Shown here in pieces: positions 1 through 8,124 of a DNA stretch of 64,000 bases; the stretch's first letter is position 1, and every line of letters starts with the position of its first letter. The position numbers and the translations under genes were made by a program. Source of the stretch: Kaistia granuli DSM 23481 (GTDB taxonomy: Bacteria; Pseudomonadota; Alphaproteobacteria; Rhizobiales; Kaistiaceae); NCBI RefSeq assembly GCF_000380505.1, contig NZ_AQYH01000005.1, positions 186,001 to 250,000 on the forward strand. The letters run 5' to 3'. Under the pieces are notes generated by a model, which had not been told where the DNA came from, ran no database searches, and saw only the letters and a program-made list of their open reading frames with translations.

Positions 1-47
1 GCCGTTCCCGGGGGGTCCCAACCCCTCGGTTCTTTAAGAGAAAGCGT

Positions 48-123
<76 letters not shown>

Positions 124-133
124 ATTCTCCACC

Positions 134-165
134 GAAAGCCGCCCACCGGGCGGCTTTTCGTTTTT
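134..165 (+). terminator. Rho-independent terminator of tRNA-Ala
   Basis: A GC-rich stem (AAGCCGCCC pairing with GGGCGGCTT, 3-nt loop) is followed by a run of five T at 161-165. It lies just after the tRNA-Ala CCA end. Confidence 0.85.
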
Positions 166-350
166 CCGGCCCGCGTGACGGCTGTCTGCGATCGCCGATC
201 GCCAACTCCCTCGCTGTTTCTGACCGGCGCCGGCTTCCGACGCTTCGGCCGGAACCCTTGTTGCCTTCCGCCGTTTGCCGGATCAGGGGGCGATATGCTG
301 ACAAGACACCTCACAAGCCCGAAAGTGCGCCGCGCGGCAGCGTGCCCGGC

Positions 351-1604
351 ATGACATCCTTCGACGGTGACCGGTCCGAACCGGGCGAGGAAGACGATGA
401 GGGCTTGCATCCCGTCCGTTCCGGCGCCGCGCCGTGGCGTCCGCCCGCCGTCGAACTGGCGACGTTGCGCCTCGCCGGCGGCACCGCCTGCGATGTCCTG
501 ATCGTCGGCGGCGGCATCACCGGCGCGATGACCGCCGAGGCGCTGACCCGGCAGGGACTTTCCGTGCTGGTGGTCGATCGCGCGTTCCCCGGTCACGGCA
601 GCACCGCCGCCAGCACCGCCATGCTGCTCTGGGAAATCGATACGCCGCTGGTGGAACTGGCCGACGCCTATGGCTTCGACAAGGCTGTATCGGTCTACAG
701 GCGCTCGCTGGCGGCGGTTCGCGAACTGGGCGCGCTGGTGGCGGGGCTGGGGATTGATTGCCGCCACGCGCCACGCCCGTCGCTCTATCTGGCGGAGGCC
801 GGCGCGTTGCCGGACAGCCTCGCGGCCGAGCATGCTGCGCGGCAGCGGGCCGGACTTCCCGGCGAAGCGCTCGATCGCGGCGCCCTGATGGCGCGGTTCG
901 GCATCGATCGCCCCGCCGCGCTGGTGGCAGAGGGAAGCGCCGAGTCCGATCCGGTGCGGCTGGCGCAGGGCCTGCTGCGGCGCGCCTTCGAGCGCGGTGC
1001 CCGCTTCGTCGCCGACGAGGTGGTTCGCTATGATTCCCTTCCGCATGGCGGCGCGGTGGCGCTCGCCTCGGGCGCCACGATCGAGGCGGGCACCATCGTG
1101 CTGGCGACCGGCTACGATATGCCCGATTTCGTGCCGTCCCGCCTGCACAGGATTGTCTCGACCTGGTGCATCGCGACGCCGCCGCAGGCGGCCGGCAGGC
1201 TCTGGCGCGACAGGGCGCTGATCTGGGAGGCGGCCGATCCCTATCTCTACGCCCGCTTCGACGCGGAAAACCGCCTGCTGGTCGGCGGCGAAGACGAGGA
1301 AATCGTCGACGCGACGGAGCGGGAGGCGCGGATGCCGGCGAAGGCCGCGCGACTGGTCGACCGGATGCGGGGGCTGCAGCCGCAGCTTTCGTTCGAGATC
1401 GAGGCGGCGTGGACGGCCGCCTTCGGCGAGACGGCGGACGGCCTGCCGCTGATCGGGCCGGTTCCAGGCGCACCGAACCTGCTGGCCGCCTATGGCTATG
1501 GCGGCAACGGCATCACCTTCAGCTTCCTGGCCTCGCGCATGATTGCGGCCTGGGTCGCCGGCGAGCCGCGCGCCTGGTTCGAGGACTTCGCGATCGATCG
1601 CTGA
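351..1604 (+). CDS. FAD-dependent oxidoreductase, DAO family
   Basis: A 417-residue flavoprotein of the D-amino-acid oxidase/GlpD-like (DAO) superfamily. The dinucleotide-binding fold is plain: a beta strand followed by GGGITG and an acidic residue (VVD) about 25 residues later. The C-terminal part has the family's closing block (GLPLIGPVPG, then YGYGGNGITFS), which binds FAD. The open frame runs upstream into the tRNA, so I chose the ATG at 351; no strong ribosome-binding site precedes it. It stands alone, convergent with the cytochrome gene. The family oxidises amines, amino acids or polyols, and the sequence does not fix the substrate. There is no signal peptide, so it should be cytoplasmic. 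Confidence 0.85.
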   Translation: MTSFDGDRSEPGEEDDEGLHPVRSGAAPWRPPAVELATLRLAGGTACDVLIVGGGITGAMTAEALTRQGLSVLVVDRAFPGHGSTAASTAMLLWEIDTPLVELADAYGFDKAVSVYRRSLAAVRELGALVAGLGIDCRHAPRPSLYLAEAGALPDSLAAEHAARQRAGLPGEALDRGALMARFGIDRPAALVAEGSAESDPVRLAQGLLRRAFERGARFVADEVVRYDSLPHGGAVALASGATIEAGTIVLATGYDMPDFVPSRLHRIVSTWCIATPPQAAGRLWRDRALIWEAADPYLYARFDAENRLLVGGEDEEIVDATEREARMPAKAARLVDRMRGLQPQLSFEIEAAWTAAFGETADGLPLIGPVPGAPNLLAAYGYGGNGITFSFLASRMIAAWVAGEPRAWFEDFAIDR

Positions 1605-1616
1605 GACGCGGGAGCG

Positions 1617-1931
1617 TCAGCGCTTCTTCAGCGACATCAGGTAGGCGAGGACATCGCGCTTTTCGTCCTCGCGCAGGCGGAAGATCGTCATCGGAAAATG
1701 GTCTTCGTGCAGGAATTTCCGGAAATAGGCCTCGTTGCGGCCGGCGCGGCGGACGATGTCCTCGTAGCGCGGCGCCATCACCGGGTTCGGCTTGTCGTTG
1801 GCGCGCAGATGGCATTCGCGGCACCATTGGTCGACGACCTGCTTGCCGCGCGCCGCCGCGCTCTCGGCGAGTACCGGACCGGCCAGGCAGAGGCTGCCGA
1901 GCGTGATGAAAGCCAAACTTGCCAGACGCAT
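1617..1931 (-). CDS. Small periplasmic cytochrome c
   Basis: A 104-residue protein with an N-terminal signal peptide (hydrophobic core, cleavage near VLAES) and one haem-binding CRECH motif (CxxCH) about a third of the way in. The methionine in the HFPMTIFRL segment is a candidate sixth haem ligand. The length fits a single-haem class I cytochrome c of the periplasm. It ends 12 nt from the oppositely oriented oxidoreductase gene, so the two are convergent and not co-transcribed. The electron partner cannot be told from the sequence. Confidence 0.85.
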   Translation of the reverse strand: MRLASLAFITLGSLCLAGPVLAESAAARGKQVVDQWCRECHLRANDKPNPVMAPRYEDIVRRAGRNEAYFRKFLHEDHFPMTIFRLREDEKRDVLAYLMSLKKR

Positions 1932-2115
1932 CGCAGATCCCCCGATATCGAACCTCCGCCTGCTCTAGCGCACCGCTTCCGGCTTGGCTACCGGCGCCGG
2001 CGAGCGATCGCGAGCAGATCACCTTTCGTTCATCCGGGTTGCTATGGCGGCGCATGGACGCCACGTCTGGCACGGGCTGGCGGGCACTTCGATGACAATC
2101 CGCCGGAGAACAGAA

Positions 2116-2391
2116 ATGAAGAAACTCACCCTGCTCCTGGCCCTATCGGGCCTTGTCCTGACTACCGGCTCGGCTCTCGCCGCAGACGTCTACAATGGTG
2201 TCGTCGCACGTGCCGATCCGATGACGGGTGAAGTGACGTTGCTGGGCGGCTCGACCTTCCAGGTCAGCGAGCCGGTCCTGCTGCACGGCCTGGCGCCGGG
2301 CGAGCACGTCATCGTCACGGTCAATGAGAATAACACCGTCGGAATTCAGGAAGACTCTTCCTATTCCGGCGCTGGTGACGGCGGGTACTAA
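2116..2391 (+). CDS. DUF1344 secreted small protein (copy 1)
   Basis: A 91-residue protein with a clear signal peptide (MKKLTLLLALSG, cleavage after ALA). The mature part is a short beta-rich domain with the DUF1344 pattern: DPMTGEVTLLGG, then VSEPVLLHGLAPGEHVIV, then an acidic/Ser-Gly tail. DUF1344 proteins are periplasmic or exported and of unknown function, common in Rhizobiales. A second copy with the same architecture lies beyond the antiporter gene at 4205. The start is the ATG preceding the signal peptide; longer frames upstream have no coding signature. Confidence 0.8.
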   Translation: MKKLTLLLALSGLVLTTGSALAADVYNGVVARADPMTGEVTLLGGSTFQVSEPVLLHGLAPGEHVIVTVNENNTVGIQEDSSYSGAGDGGY

Positions 2392-2604
2392 TCCTGTCCG
2401 CTCCCTTCATGGCCATCGCCTGTCTTGATAATCCTGGATCTCCCGGGACGGATGGTTCGTCCGCCCCGGGTTCGGTTTCTTTCCCCTCCCAGTAGAATTC
2501 GTTTGAATTCACCATCCAAAGCAGGAATGAGCGGTATTGTGCCGCGCCTGTCCTTGCCTGCCTCTGCGGCAGGGAAACGTCGCGTCCGTTCCGGGGGGAA
2601 TCAC

Positions 2605-4035
2605 ATGGCATCGTCGTCGGCGCAGAAACTGTCCCTGCCCAATCTGAGCGCCATGGTGGTCGGCTCGATGGTGGGTGCGGGCATCTTCTCGCTGCCGCAG
2701 ACCTTCGGCCGCGTCACAGGCGGCTTCGGCGCGCTGATCGCGTGGGCAATCGCCGGCACCGGCATGCTGATGCTGGCGCTGGTGTTCCAGAGCCTGTCGC
2801 GCCGCAAGCCGGATCTCGATGCCGGCGTCTTCGCCTATGCCAAGGCCGGCTTCGGCAACTATCTCGGCTTCGCCTCGGCGCTCGGCTACTGGACCGTCTG
2901 CTGCCTCGGCAACGTCTCCTATTTCGTGCTGATCAAGTCGACGCTGGGCGCGCTGGTGCCGACCTTCGGCGAGGGCAACACGGTGACCGCCATCCTCAGT
3001 TCGTCGCTGATCCTCTGGGGCGTGCACTTCATGATCCTGCGCGGCGTCAAGCAGGCGGCGGGCCTCAACACCATTGTCACCGTCGCCAAGATCATCCCGA
3101 TCCTGATCTTCCTGGTCTTTGTCGGTTTTGGCTTCCAAGCCGACATCTTCGCGCTCAATTTCTGGGGCGGCGAGGCGCCGACCTTTGGCGATCTGTTCAA
3201 CCAGGTGCGCGGCACCATGCTGGTGACGGTGTTCGTCTTCGTCGGCATCGAGGGGGCGAGCGTCTATTCGCGCTATGCCAGGAACCGCGACGATGTCGGT
3301 CTGGCCACCATCCTTGGCTTCGTCGGCGTGCTCTGCCTGCTGGTGCTGGTGACGATGCTGTCCTACGGCGTGCTGCTGCGGCCGGAACTGGCGGCCTTGC
3401 GCAATCCGTCCATGGCCGGCGTCTTGCAGGCGGTGGTCGGGCGCTGGGGCGCCGTCTTCGTCAGCATCGGCCTGATCATCTCGGTGCTCGGCGCCTATCT
3501 GTCCTGGTCGCTGCTCGCCGCCGAGGTGCTCTATTCCGCCGCGCGGATGGAGAGCATGCCGCGCTTCCTGGCGCGCGAGAACCGGAACCAGGTGCCGGCG
3601 GCGGCGCTGTGGCTGACCAGCAGCCTGATCCAGATCTTCCTCGTCTTCACCTTTTTCGCCGAGCAGGCCTTCCTGCTGGCGCTGAAGCTGACCTCGTCGA
3701 TGATCCTGCTGCCCTATCTGCTGGTGGCCGCCTATGCGCTGAAGCTCGCCCTTCGCGGCGAGACCTATGCGGGCGATCCGGCGGCGCGGCGCGGCGATCT
3801 GGTGCGGGCGACGATCGCCACCGCCTATGCCGTCGGCCTGATCTATGCCGGCGGGCTCAAATTCCTGCTGCTTTCGACGGTGATCTACGCGCCCGGCACC
3901 ATTCTGTTCGTCATCGCCCGCCGTGAGCAGGGCAAGCGCGTCTTCACGCCGGCCGAATGGGCTTTGTTCGCCGTCGCGGTCGCCGGCGCGCTCGCCGCGC
4001 TCTACGGCCTCGCCACCGGATTGATCAGCGTCTGA
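2605..4035 (+). CDS. Arginine/ornithine-type APC antiporter
   Basis: A 476-residue inner-membrane transporter of the APC superfamily, basic amino acid/polyamine antiporter branch. TM1 holds the typical substrate-binding stretch GSMVGAGIFSLP, and hydrophobic segments fit 12 or more helices to the C terminus. The best family match I recognise is the ArcD/YdgI arginine:ornithine exchanger type (GIFSLPQTF followed by ARxxPDLDAGVFAYAKxGFG-like sequence). The ATG at 2605 follows a GGGGGGAA purine stretch; the frame extends upstream without coding features. It sits alone between two DUF1344 genes. No arginine deiminase genes are in the window, so the exact substrate is open. Confidence 0.8.
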   Translation: MASSSAQKLSLPNLSAMVVGSMVGAGIFSLPQTFGRVTGGFGALIAWAIAGTGMLMLALVFQSLSRRKPDLDAGVFAYAKAGFGNYLGFASALGYWTVCCLGNVSYFVLIKSTLGALVPTFGEGNTVTAILSSSLILWGVHFMILRGVKQAAGLNTIVTVAKIIPILIFLVFVGFGFQADIFALNFWGGEAPTFGDLFNQVRGTMLVTVFVFVGIEGASVYSRYARNRDDVGLATILGFVGVLCLLVLVTMLSYGVLLRPELAALRNPSMAGVLQAVVGRWGAVFVSIGLIISVLGAYLSWSLLAAEVLYSAARMESMPRFLARENRNQVPAAALWLTSSLIQIFLVFTFFAEQAFLLALKLTSSMILLPYLLVAAYALKLALRGETYAGDPAARRGDLVRATIATAYAVGLIYAGGLKFLLLSTVIYAPGTILFVIARREQGKRVFTPAEWALFAVAVAGALAALYGLATGLISV

Positions 4036-4204
4036 GCGAGTGGCGGCCGAAGTTTGCCGTCCGGACGATGACGCAAGGCATGGCCATCATATGGCTGCCG
4101 GATGAAATTTTGTTCATGTTCGTCCCGACCGATTGCCGCGCCTCGGGCCGGGGCCATCTTTGCAAAAGGGATGGGGAAACCGATCGGATCAAGGAAACGA
4201 AGTC

Positions 4205-4480
4205 ATGAGCAAGCTCGCCTTCATTCTTCCCCTCGCCGGTCTTCTCGTCGGCGGTCCCGCCCTCGCGGCGGAAACAATCGGCGGTGTTGTGAGCCATGCC
4301 GATCCCGCCATGGGCACCATCACGATCGTCGGCAGTGGTACCTATCGGGTCAGCCAACCGCTCTTGCTCCGGAACCTCGCCCCCGGTGAGCATGTCATTA
4401 TCACCAAGAACGACAACGGCACGATCGGCCTTCAGGAAGACAGCAATTTCTCCGACGGCAGCGGCCAGAACGCTTACTAG
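4205..4480 (+). CDS. DUF1344 secreted small protein (copy 2)
   Basis: A 91-residue protein, exactly as long as the copy at 2116 and clearly its paralogue. It has a signal peptide (cleavage after ALA), then ADPAMGTITIVGSG, VSQPLLLRNLAPGEHVII and a QEDSNFSDGSG tail that match copy 1 position by position. It is followed at once by a strong terminator, so it likely forms its own short transcript or ends the antiporter transcript 169 nt upstream. Function is unknown; the family is exported. Confidence 0.82.
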   Translation: MSKLAFILPLAGLLVGGPALAAETIGGVVSHADPAMGTITIVGSGTYRVSQPLLLRNLAPGEHVIITKNDNGTIGLQEDSNFSDGSGQNAY

Positions 4481-4490
4481 GCGACAATCA

Positions 4491-4531
4491 AACGAAGAGG
4501 GCCGCCCAGTGGGGCGGCCCTCTTCGTTTTT
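4491..4531 (+). terminator. Strong rho-independent terminator
   Basis: A perfect 17-bp inverted repeat (4491-4507 with 4512-4528, 4-nt loop) ends in a T run. It closes the DUF1344 copy 2 transcript. The left arm is A-rich at its start, so it may also work in the reverse direction. Confidence 0.92.
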
Positions 4532-4709
4532 GTGCCGCCAGGCCTTGGCGGCCGTCACGGGGTCTTGACGGAACCGGAGTTCAATGCGGAACCTGTCGCC
4601 GCGAAGGGACGGGGGAGATGTCCGGTCGCGCGGCGCCGGCGAGGGTCCGGGGCGCGCGCATCGGTGGCGTTTCCTTTCCGTTCCGAAAAATCACAGGGAA
4701 TGGAACGCC

Positions 4710-5735
4710 ATGGCACTTGAAACACGTCCGCTCGGACGGACGGGGATCCCGGTCACCACGCTCGGCTTCGGCTCCGCGCCGCTCGGCGATCTCTATCACC
4801 GGCTCGACGACAAGGCGGCGCTCGGCGCCGTCGAGGCGGCAGTCGAGGCGGGCGTCACGCTCTACGACACCTCGCCCTTCTACGGCCACGGCCTGGCCGA
4901 GCACCGCATCGGCACCGTGCTGCGCCGTGTGCCGCGCAAATCCTATGTGCTGTCGACCAAGGTCGGCCGCTGGATGGACCCGCTGCATCAGCCGGCCGAC
5001 GGCAACACCCAGCCGCCGAATTTCGCCGGCGGCCTGCCGCATCCGGCCCGCCTCGATTACTCCTATGACGGCGCCATGCGCTCGCTGGAGCAGTCGCTGA
5101 TCCGCCTCGGCACCGACCGGATCGAGATCGTGCTGATCCACGATGTCGACGTCTATACCCATGGCAAGGACAAGGTCGAAGGCCACTTCAAGGCGGCGAT
5201 GGACGGCGTCTACAAGGCTCTGGAGAAGCTCCGCGCCGAGAAGGTGATCGACGCGATCGGCGTCGGCCTGAACGAGGCCGACATGTGCGAGCGCTTTGCC
5301 CGCGCCGGCGATTTCGACGCCATGCTGCTGGCCGGCCGCTATTCGCTTCTGGAGCAGCCGGCGCTCGACAGCTTCCTGCCGCTGGCGGTGGAGAAGGGCA
5401 TCGGCATGATGCTGGGCGGCGTGTTCAATTCCGGCATCCTCGCCACCGGCCCGGTCCCGGGCGCGAAATACAATTATCGGGATGCGCCGCCGGAGATCCT
5501 CGACCGCGTGGCGAAGATCCAGGCCGTCTGCGAAGCGCATGGCGTCTCGCTTGCCGACGCGGCGCTCCGCTTCCCGCTCGGTCATCCCGCCGTCGCCTCG
5601 CTGGTGATGGGCTCGGTCTCGGCTGACGAGACGAAGCGCAACCGCGCCGCCTTCGAGCGTCCGGTGCCGGTCTCGCTCTGGTCCGATCTGAAGACGGCCG
5701 GCCTGCTCCGCCCCGACGCGCCGACGCCGGCCTGA
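4710..5735 (+). CDS. Aldo/keto reductase, D-threo-aldose dehydrogenase type
   Basis: A 341-residue NAD(P)-dependent TIM-barrel oxidoreductase. The AKR landmarks are in order: LGFGSAPLGDL near the N terminus, YDTSPFYGHGLAE with the catalytic Asp and Tyr, STKVGR with the catalytic Lys, and VLIHDVD with the active-site His. The overall pattern is that of the D-threo-aldose 1-dehydrogenase/L-fucose dehydrogenase and pyridoxal dehydrogenase group, which oxidise a sugar or aldehyde in the cytoplasm. I chose the ATG at 4710, after a CAGGGAATGG purine stretch, because the protein then starts with the usual LGRTG motif. It stands alone with a terminator upstream and a GC-rich palindrome downstream. 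Confidence 0.85.
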   Translation: MALETRPLGRTGIPVTTLGFGSAPLGDLYHRLDDKAALGAVEAAVEAGVTLYDTSPFYGHGLAEHRIGTVLRRVPRKSYVLSTKVGRWMDPLHQPADGNTQPPNFAGGLPHPARLDYSYDGAMRSLEQSLIRLGTDRIEIVLIHDVDVYTHGKDKVEGHFKAAMDGVYKALEKLRAEKVIDAIGVGLNEADMCERFARAGDFDAMLLAGRYSLLEQPALDSFLPLAVEKGIGMMLGGVFNSGILATGPVPGAKYNYRDAPPEILDRVAKIQAVCEAHGVSLADAALRFPLGHPAVASLVMGSVSADETKRNRAAFERPVPVSLWSDLKTAGLLRPDAPTPA

Positions 5736-5745
5736 CGAACGACAC

Positions 5746-5771
5746 CCGGCGGTGACCTAGGTCGCCGCCGG
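5746..5771. repeat. GC-rich 26-nt near-perfect palindrome
   Basis: Two 13-nt arms match with one G-T pair, 10 nt after the aldo/keto reductase stop codon. There is no T run, so this is a stem-loop that may protect or end the mRNA, not a canonical terminator. Confidence 0.5.
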
Positions 5772-6267
5772 CCGCTCGATCCCTTGTCCTGGACTTACCG
5801 TCTCCCGCCGGTCTGCCGCGCGAAATCGATGGGATTCGGCTAGGGCTGGATGGCGCAGGCCGGACCGCCTGTTAGGTCAGGCGCCGACCCGTATCCACGG
5901 ATGCCCTACTGCACCAATTGCGATTCTTGTTCGACCTGGCCAGGGAGCGCGCCTATCGCACCGCGCTGCTGAGATCGTCGGTCTTGCAATGGGTGAATCT
6001 CGACCGGTTCCTGTTGGCGGCCCGAATCGATCAACTCGTCTGCGCCGAGACCAGCGGCAGCCGCTGGCCAATGATCTCGGCATTGACGACGCCTTTGCCG
6101 TCGAGCAGTTCGAGGCTCGAGTACTATTGAGCGGCGGCGGGCGCGCATGTCGGAAGGGGGGCGTCCCGAATTCGGTGCTGCCTCACACCTGTCTCCGGAA
6201 CCGGCTGCCCCCGGGCGGGTTGAATCCCAGCAGGCGCGCATGTCGGCTTGCTCAGGGAGGGAATTCC
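5772..6267. other. Intergenic stretch, no recognisable gene
   Basis: About 500 nt without a credible coding region. Several short frames are open on both strands, but none has a ribosome-binding site, a signal peptide or a family motif, and composition is irregular compared with the neighbouring genes. It could hold decayed coding sequence. The last 20 nt contain the ribosome-binding site of the DUF2934 gene. Confidence 0.5.
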
Positions 6268-6468
6268 ATGACCCAGTTCACCGAACAAGAGATCGCGGAC
6301 GAAGCCCACCGGATCTGGCTGGCCGAACGGAAGCCCGAGGGCAGGGCGGAGAGCCACTGGCACCAGGCGATCGAGAACCTGAAGGCGCGCAGCAACCTGC
6401 CGGCCGAGAGCGCCAGCGCCGCCGCCGGCGAGCGCATGCCATCCGAAAAGATCGCGTCGGAACTCTGA
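6268..6468 (+). CDS. DUF2934 family small protein
   Basis: A 66-residue protein matching the DUF2934 pattern: an N-terminal helix with EIADEAHRIWLAE, then HWHQAIENLKA, then a variable tail. The ATG follows a good ribosome-binding site (CAGGGAGGG, 6257-6262 region). It has no signal peptide or membrane segment, so it is cytoplasmic. These small proteins are widespread in Rhizobiales and of unknown function, often as isolated genes as here. The neighbours give no functional clue: both flanks are long non-coding stretches. Confidence 0.78.
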   Translation: MTQFTEQEIADEAHRIWLAERKPEGRAESHWHQAIENLKARSNLPAESASAAAGERMPSEKIASEL

Positions 6469-7116
6469 ACCGCGGCGTCCGTCCCGGGATCGAATCCCAC
6501 TCGGCCTCCGCCGCGCGAGGGAGATCTGTCGCTTTGCCCTCTTCGCCGCCAGCATCGGCTCGATGCTGGGAGCGCTCTTCGGAAGGCGCTCGGGCCGCTG
6601 CGGCCAGATCATCGTCGAGTCCTGGAGCCGAGGCTCCGCCTCGCCGGCCAGGGCTGGCGAAAACGACCGCACAGATCCGTCGTCGGGCGTGGGTCGCGCA
6701 AGAGTCGGCGCAGCGAAGGATGACAGCCGACGCGTCGCGTCAATCCGGCTCGCATGGCGAGGTCCTCGCAAGCGATGATCAGAACGGACCTAACCTATTC
6801 GTCGCTTCCTCGCGCTCAAGGCAATGTCGAGGCTTTTCGCGCGGTGTTGACACCTTCATAGCGCTCGCAGCTTTCGCGCTGCCGCCGAGGCGTGACGACC
6901 AAGACGGCGGGCCTTCCGGCCTTTCCTGTCGTGAGCCGCACCCGGGATGCGGGAGCCGCCACCGATGTCGTCGATCTTTGATGCCGGGCAAGTTGGAACT
7001 GCTTGGCTGAGCGATGTCGGCAAGGTCTTGTCAAGGTTTTCAAACTCCGATAGCAATTTGTTGAGTGCTAAACAACTCGGATAAACCCGAGGGTTTTGAG
7101 CCGCTACGGAGGACCC
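6469..7116. other. Intergenic stretch upstream of the uptake/kinase run
   Basis: About 650 nt with no supportable gene. Open frames exist but are Arg/Ser/Pro-rich, lack ribosome-binding sites and look like chance frames in GC-rich DNA. The last 110 nt are richer in A and T and hold a short CTCGG/CCGAG hairpin (about 7076-7095) before the ribosome-binding site of the next gene. This is the most likely place for the promoter and control sites of the run that starts at 7117. Confidence 0.5.
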
Positions 7117-7632
7117 ATGGCATTGGAAGAAGCGATCGCGCTGTTTCAGCGCGAGTGCGAGGCTATCTGGCTGAAACAGCCTGAAGAGATTCGTATTCTG
7201 TCGCGCGGCGAAGGCGTGCGCGGCGTGGGTTCGCGCGGGCAGTATCTGACCCCGCTGATCTTCGCCGAGGGCACGGCCCGGTCGCTCGCCGACGAGACCA
7301 TGTGGGTGGTTCGCCTGATGTGCGACCGTCCCGAAACCGATCTCGCCACGCTGAAGGTGGTCATTTCGGAGATGGTCGGCCGCAAGGCGGGCTTCTTCGA
7401 ACTGTTCGGTCTCGAACATGCCTCGGGTCTGGTCCGCACCTACATCGCCGAGGCGCAGGCCGTCGACAATCTCGACGATCTGCGGCGTCTGACGGATGCG
7501 GCGCTGGCCTATGCCAACCGCGTGCATGTGTGGCTGGACGCGGCCTTCCCCTGGGGGGTCTGCACCGGATTCATGCGTCCGGGTTACGGCACGCGCAATG
7601 CCGAGGGTCTGGAGCAGGGAGCCCGTTCATGA
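7117..7632 (+). CDS. Cucumopine-synthase-related helical-bundle protein
   Basis: A 171-residue, mostly helical cytoplasmic protein. The ATG follows an excellent ribosome-binding site (ACGGAGGA). I recognise the pattern RGQYLTPLIFAEGTARSL ... LKVVISEMVGRKAGFFELFG ... VHVWLDAAFPWGVC as that of the C-terminal helical bundle of cucumopine/mikimopine synthase, here encoded as a separate protein. The next gene, overlapping by 4 nt, encodes the cyclophilin-like partner domain, so the two together match the two halves of that enzyme. Known cucumopine-type synthases join L-histidine and 2-oxoglutarate. Whether this pair makes or breaks an opine-like bond is inference. It is probably the first gene of a long run leading into an ABC importer and a dihydroxyacetone kinase system. 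Confidence 0.68.
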   Translation: MALEEAIALFQRECEAIWLKQPEEIRILSRGEGVRGVGSRGQYLTPLIFAEGTARSLADETMWVVRLMCDRPETDLATLKVVISEMVGRKAGFFELFGLEHASGLVRTYIAEAQAVDNLDDLRRLTDAALAYANRVHVWLDAAFPWGVCTGFMRPGYGTRNAEGLEQGARS

Positions 7633-8051
7633 AACTGATCCTCAACATGGATGGCCGCGACACCTGCACCATCGAGATCTGGGAAGACCGCTATCCGGCG
7701 GTGGCCGAGGCGCTGCGCAAGGTTCTGCCGGTGACCAGCATCGCCCAGCACGGCAAGATCGTCGGCGATCTCCTGTATTTCTGCCTGCCGGTGCTGATGC
7801 CGAACGAGAAGCCGCTGACGCTGACGGAAATCTGCCGCCAGCGCCGCGCCGAGAAGGGGACCGCCGGCGGTTCCGTCTGCTTCTACGGTCCGCGCCAGCA
7901 GATCTGCATCTACTACGGCGACGATGTCTCGCCCGAGCCGTTCGAGCTGTCCTATTGCGGCGAGATCATCGAGGGCAACACCGAGATGGAACTCGCCGCC
8001 GTGAAGACCTGGACCAGCCCGGGTGTCCCGCTGACCCTGCGACTGGCTTGA
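7629..8051 (+). CDS. DUF3830 cyclophilin-like protein
   Basis: A 140-residue cytoplasmic protein of the DUF3830 family, whose solved member has a cyclophilin-like beta barrel. Visible family features are the start MKLILNMDGRDTCTIEIWED, the central VVG/LLYFCLPVL strand, GSVCFYGPRQQICIYYGDD and the C-terminal EIIEGNTEMEL. The same fold forms the N-terminal half of cucumopine synthase. The start codon overlaps the stop of the preceding helical-bundle gene (ATGA), a sign of coupled translation and of a two-subunit enzyme. A terminator-like hairpin follows, so this pair may be partly uncoupled from the importer genes downstream. The substrate is unknown. Confidence 0.75.
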   Translation: MKLILNMDGRDTCTIEIWEDRYPAVAEALRKVLPVTSIAQHGKIVGDLLYFCLPVLMPNEKPLTLTEICRQRRAEKGTAGGSVCFYGPRQQICIYYGDDVSPEPFELSYCGEIIEGNTEMELAAVKTWTSPGVPLTLRLA

Positions 8052-8058
8052 TCTGATC

Positions 8059-8089
8059 CCCGCGCGTCCGCAAGGCCGCGCGGGTTTTT
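8059..8089 (+). terminator. Rho-independent terminator or attenuating hairpin
   Basis: An 8-bp perfect GC stem (CCCGCGCG with CGCGCGGG) is followed by five T. It lies between the DUF3830 gene and the binding-protein gene on the same strand, so it may separate two transcripts or reduce read-through. Confidence 0.75.
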
Positions 8090-8124
8090 GCATAAGAAAC
8101 CATCCAGAAAAATCGGGAACCATC

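Noticed and set aside
5918-6130. Short open frames on both strands
   Set aside because: No start signal, no consistent family match and stop codons between the most protein-like stretches.
6478-6513. tRNA-like 3' end (GGGATCGAATCCC followed by a CCTCCGCC end)
   Set aside because: Only three base pairs form in the would-be T stem and no acceptor partner or 5' half is found.
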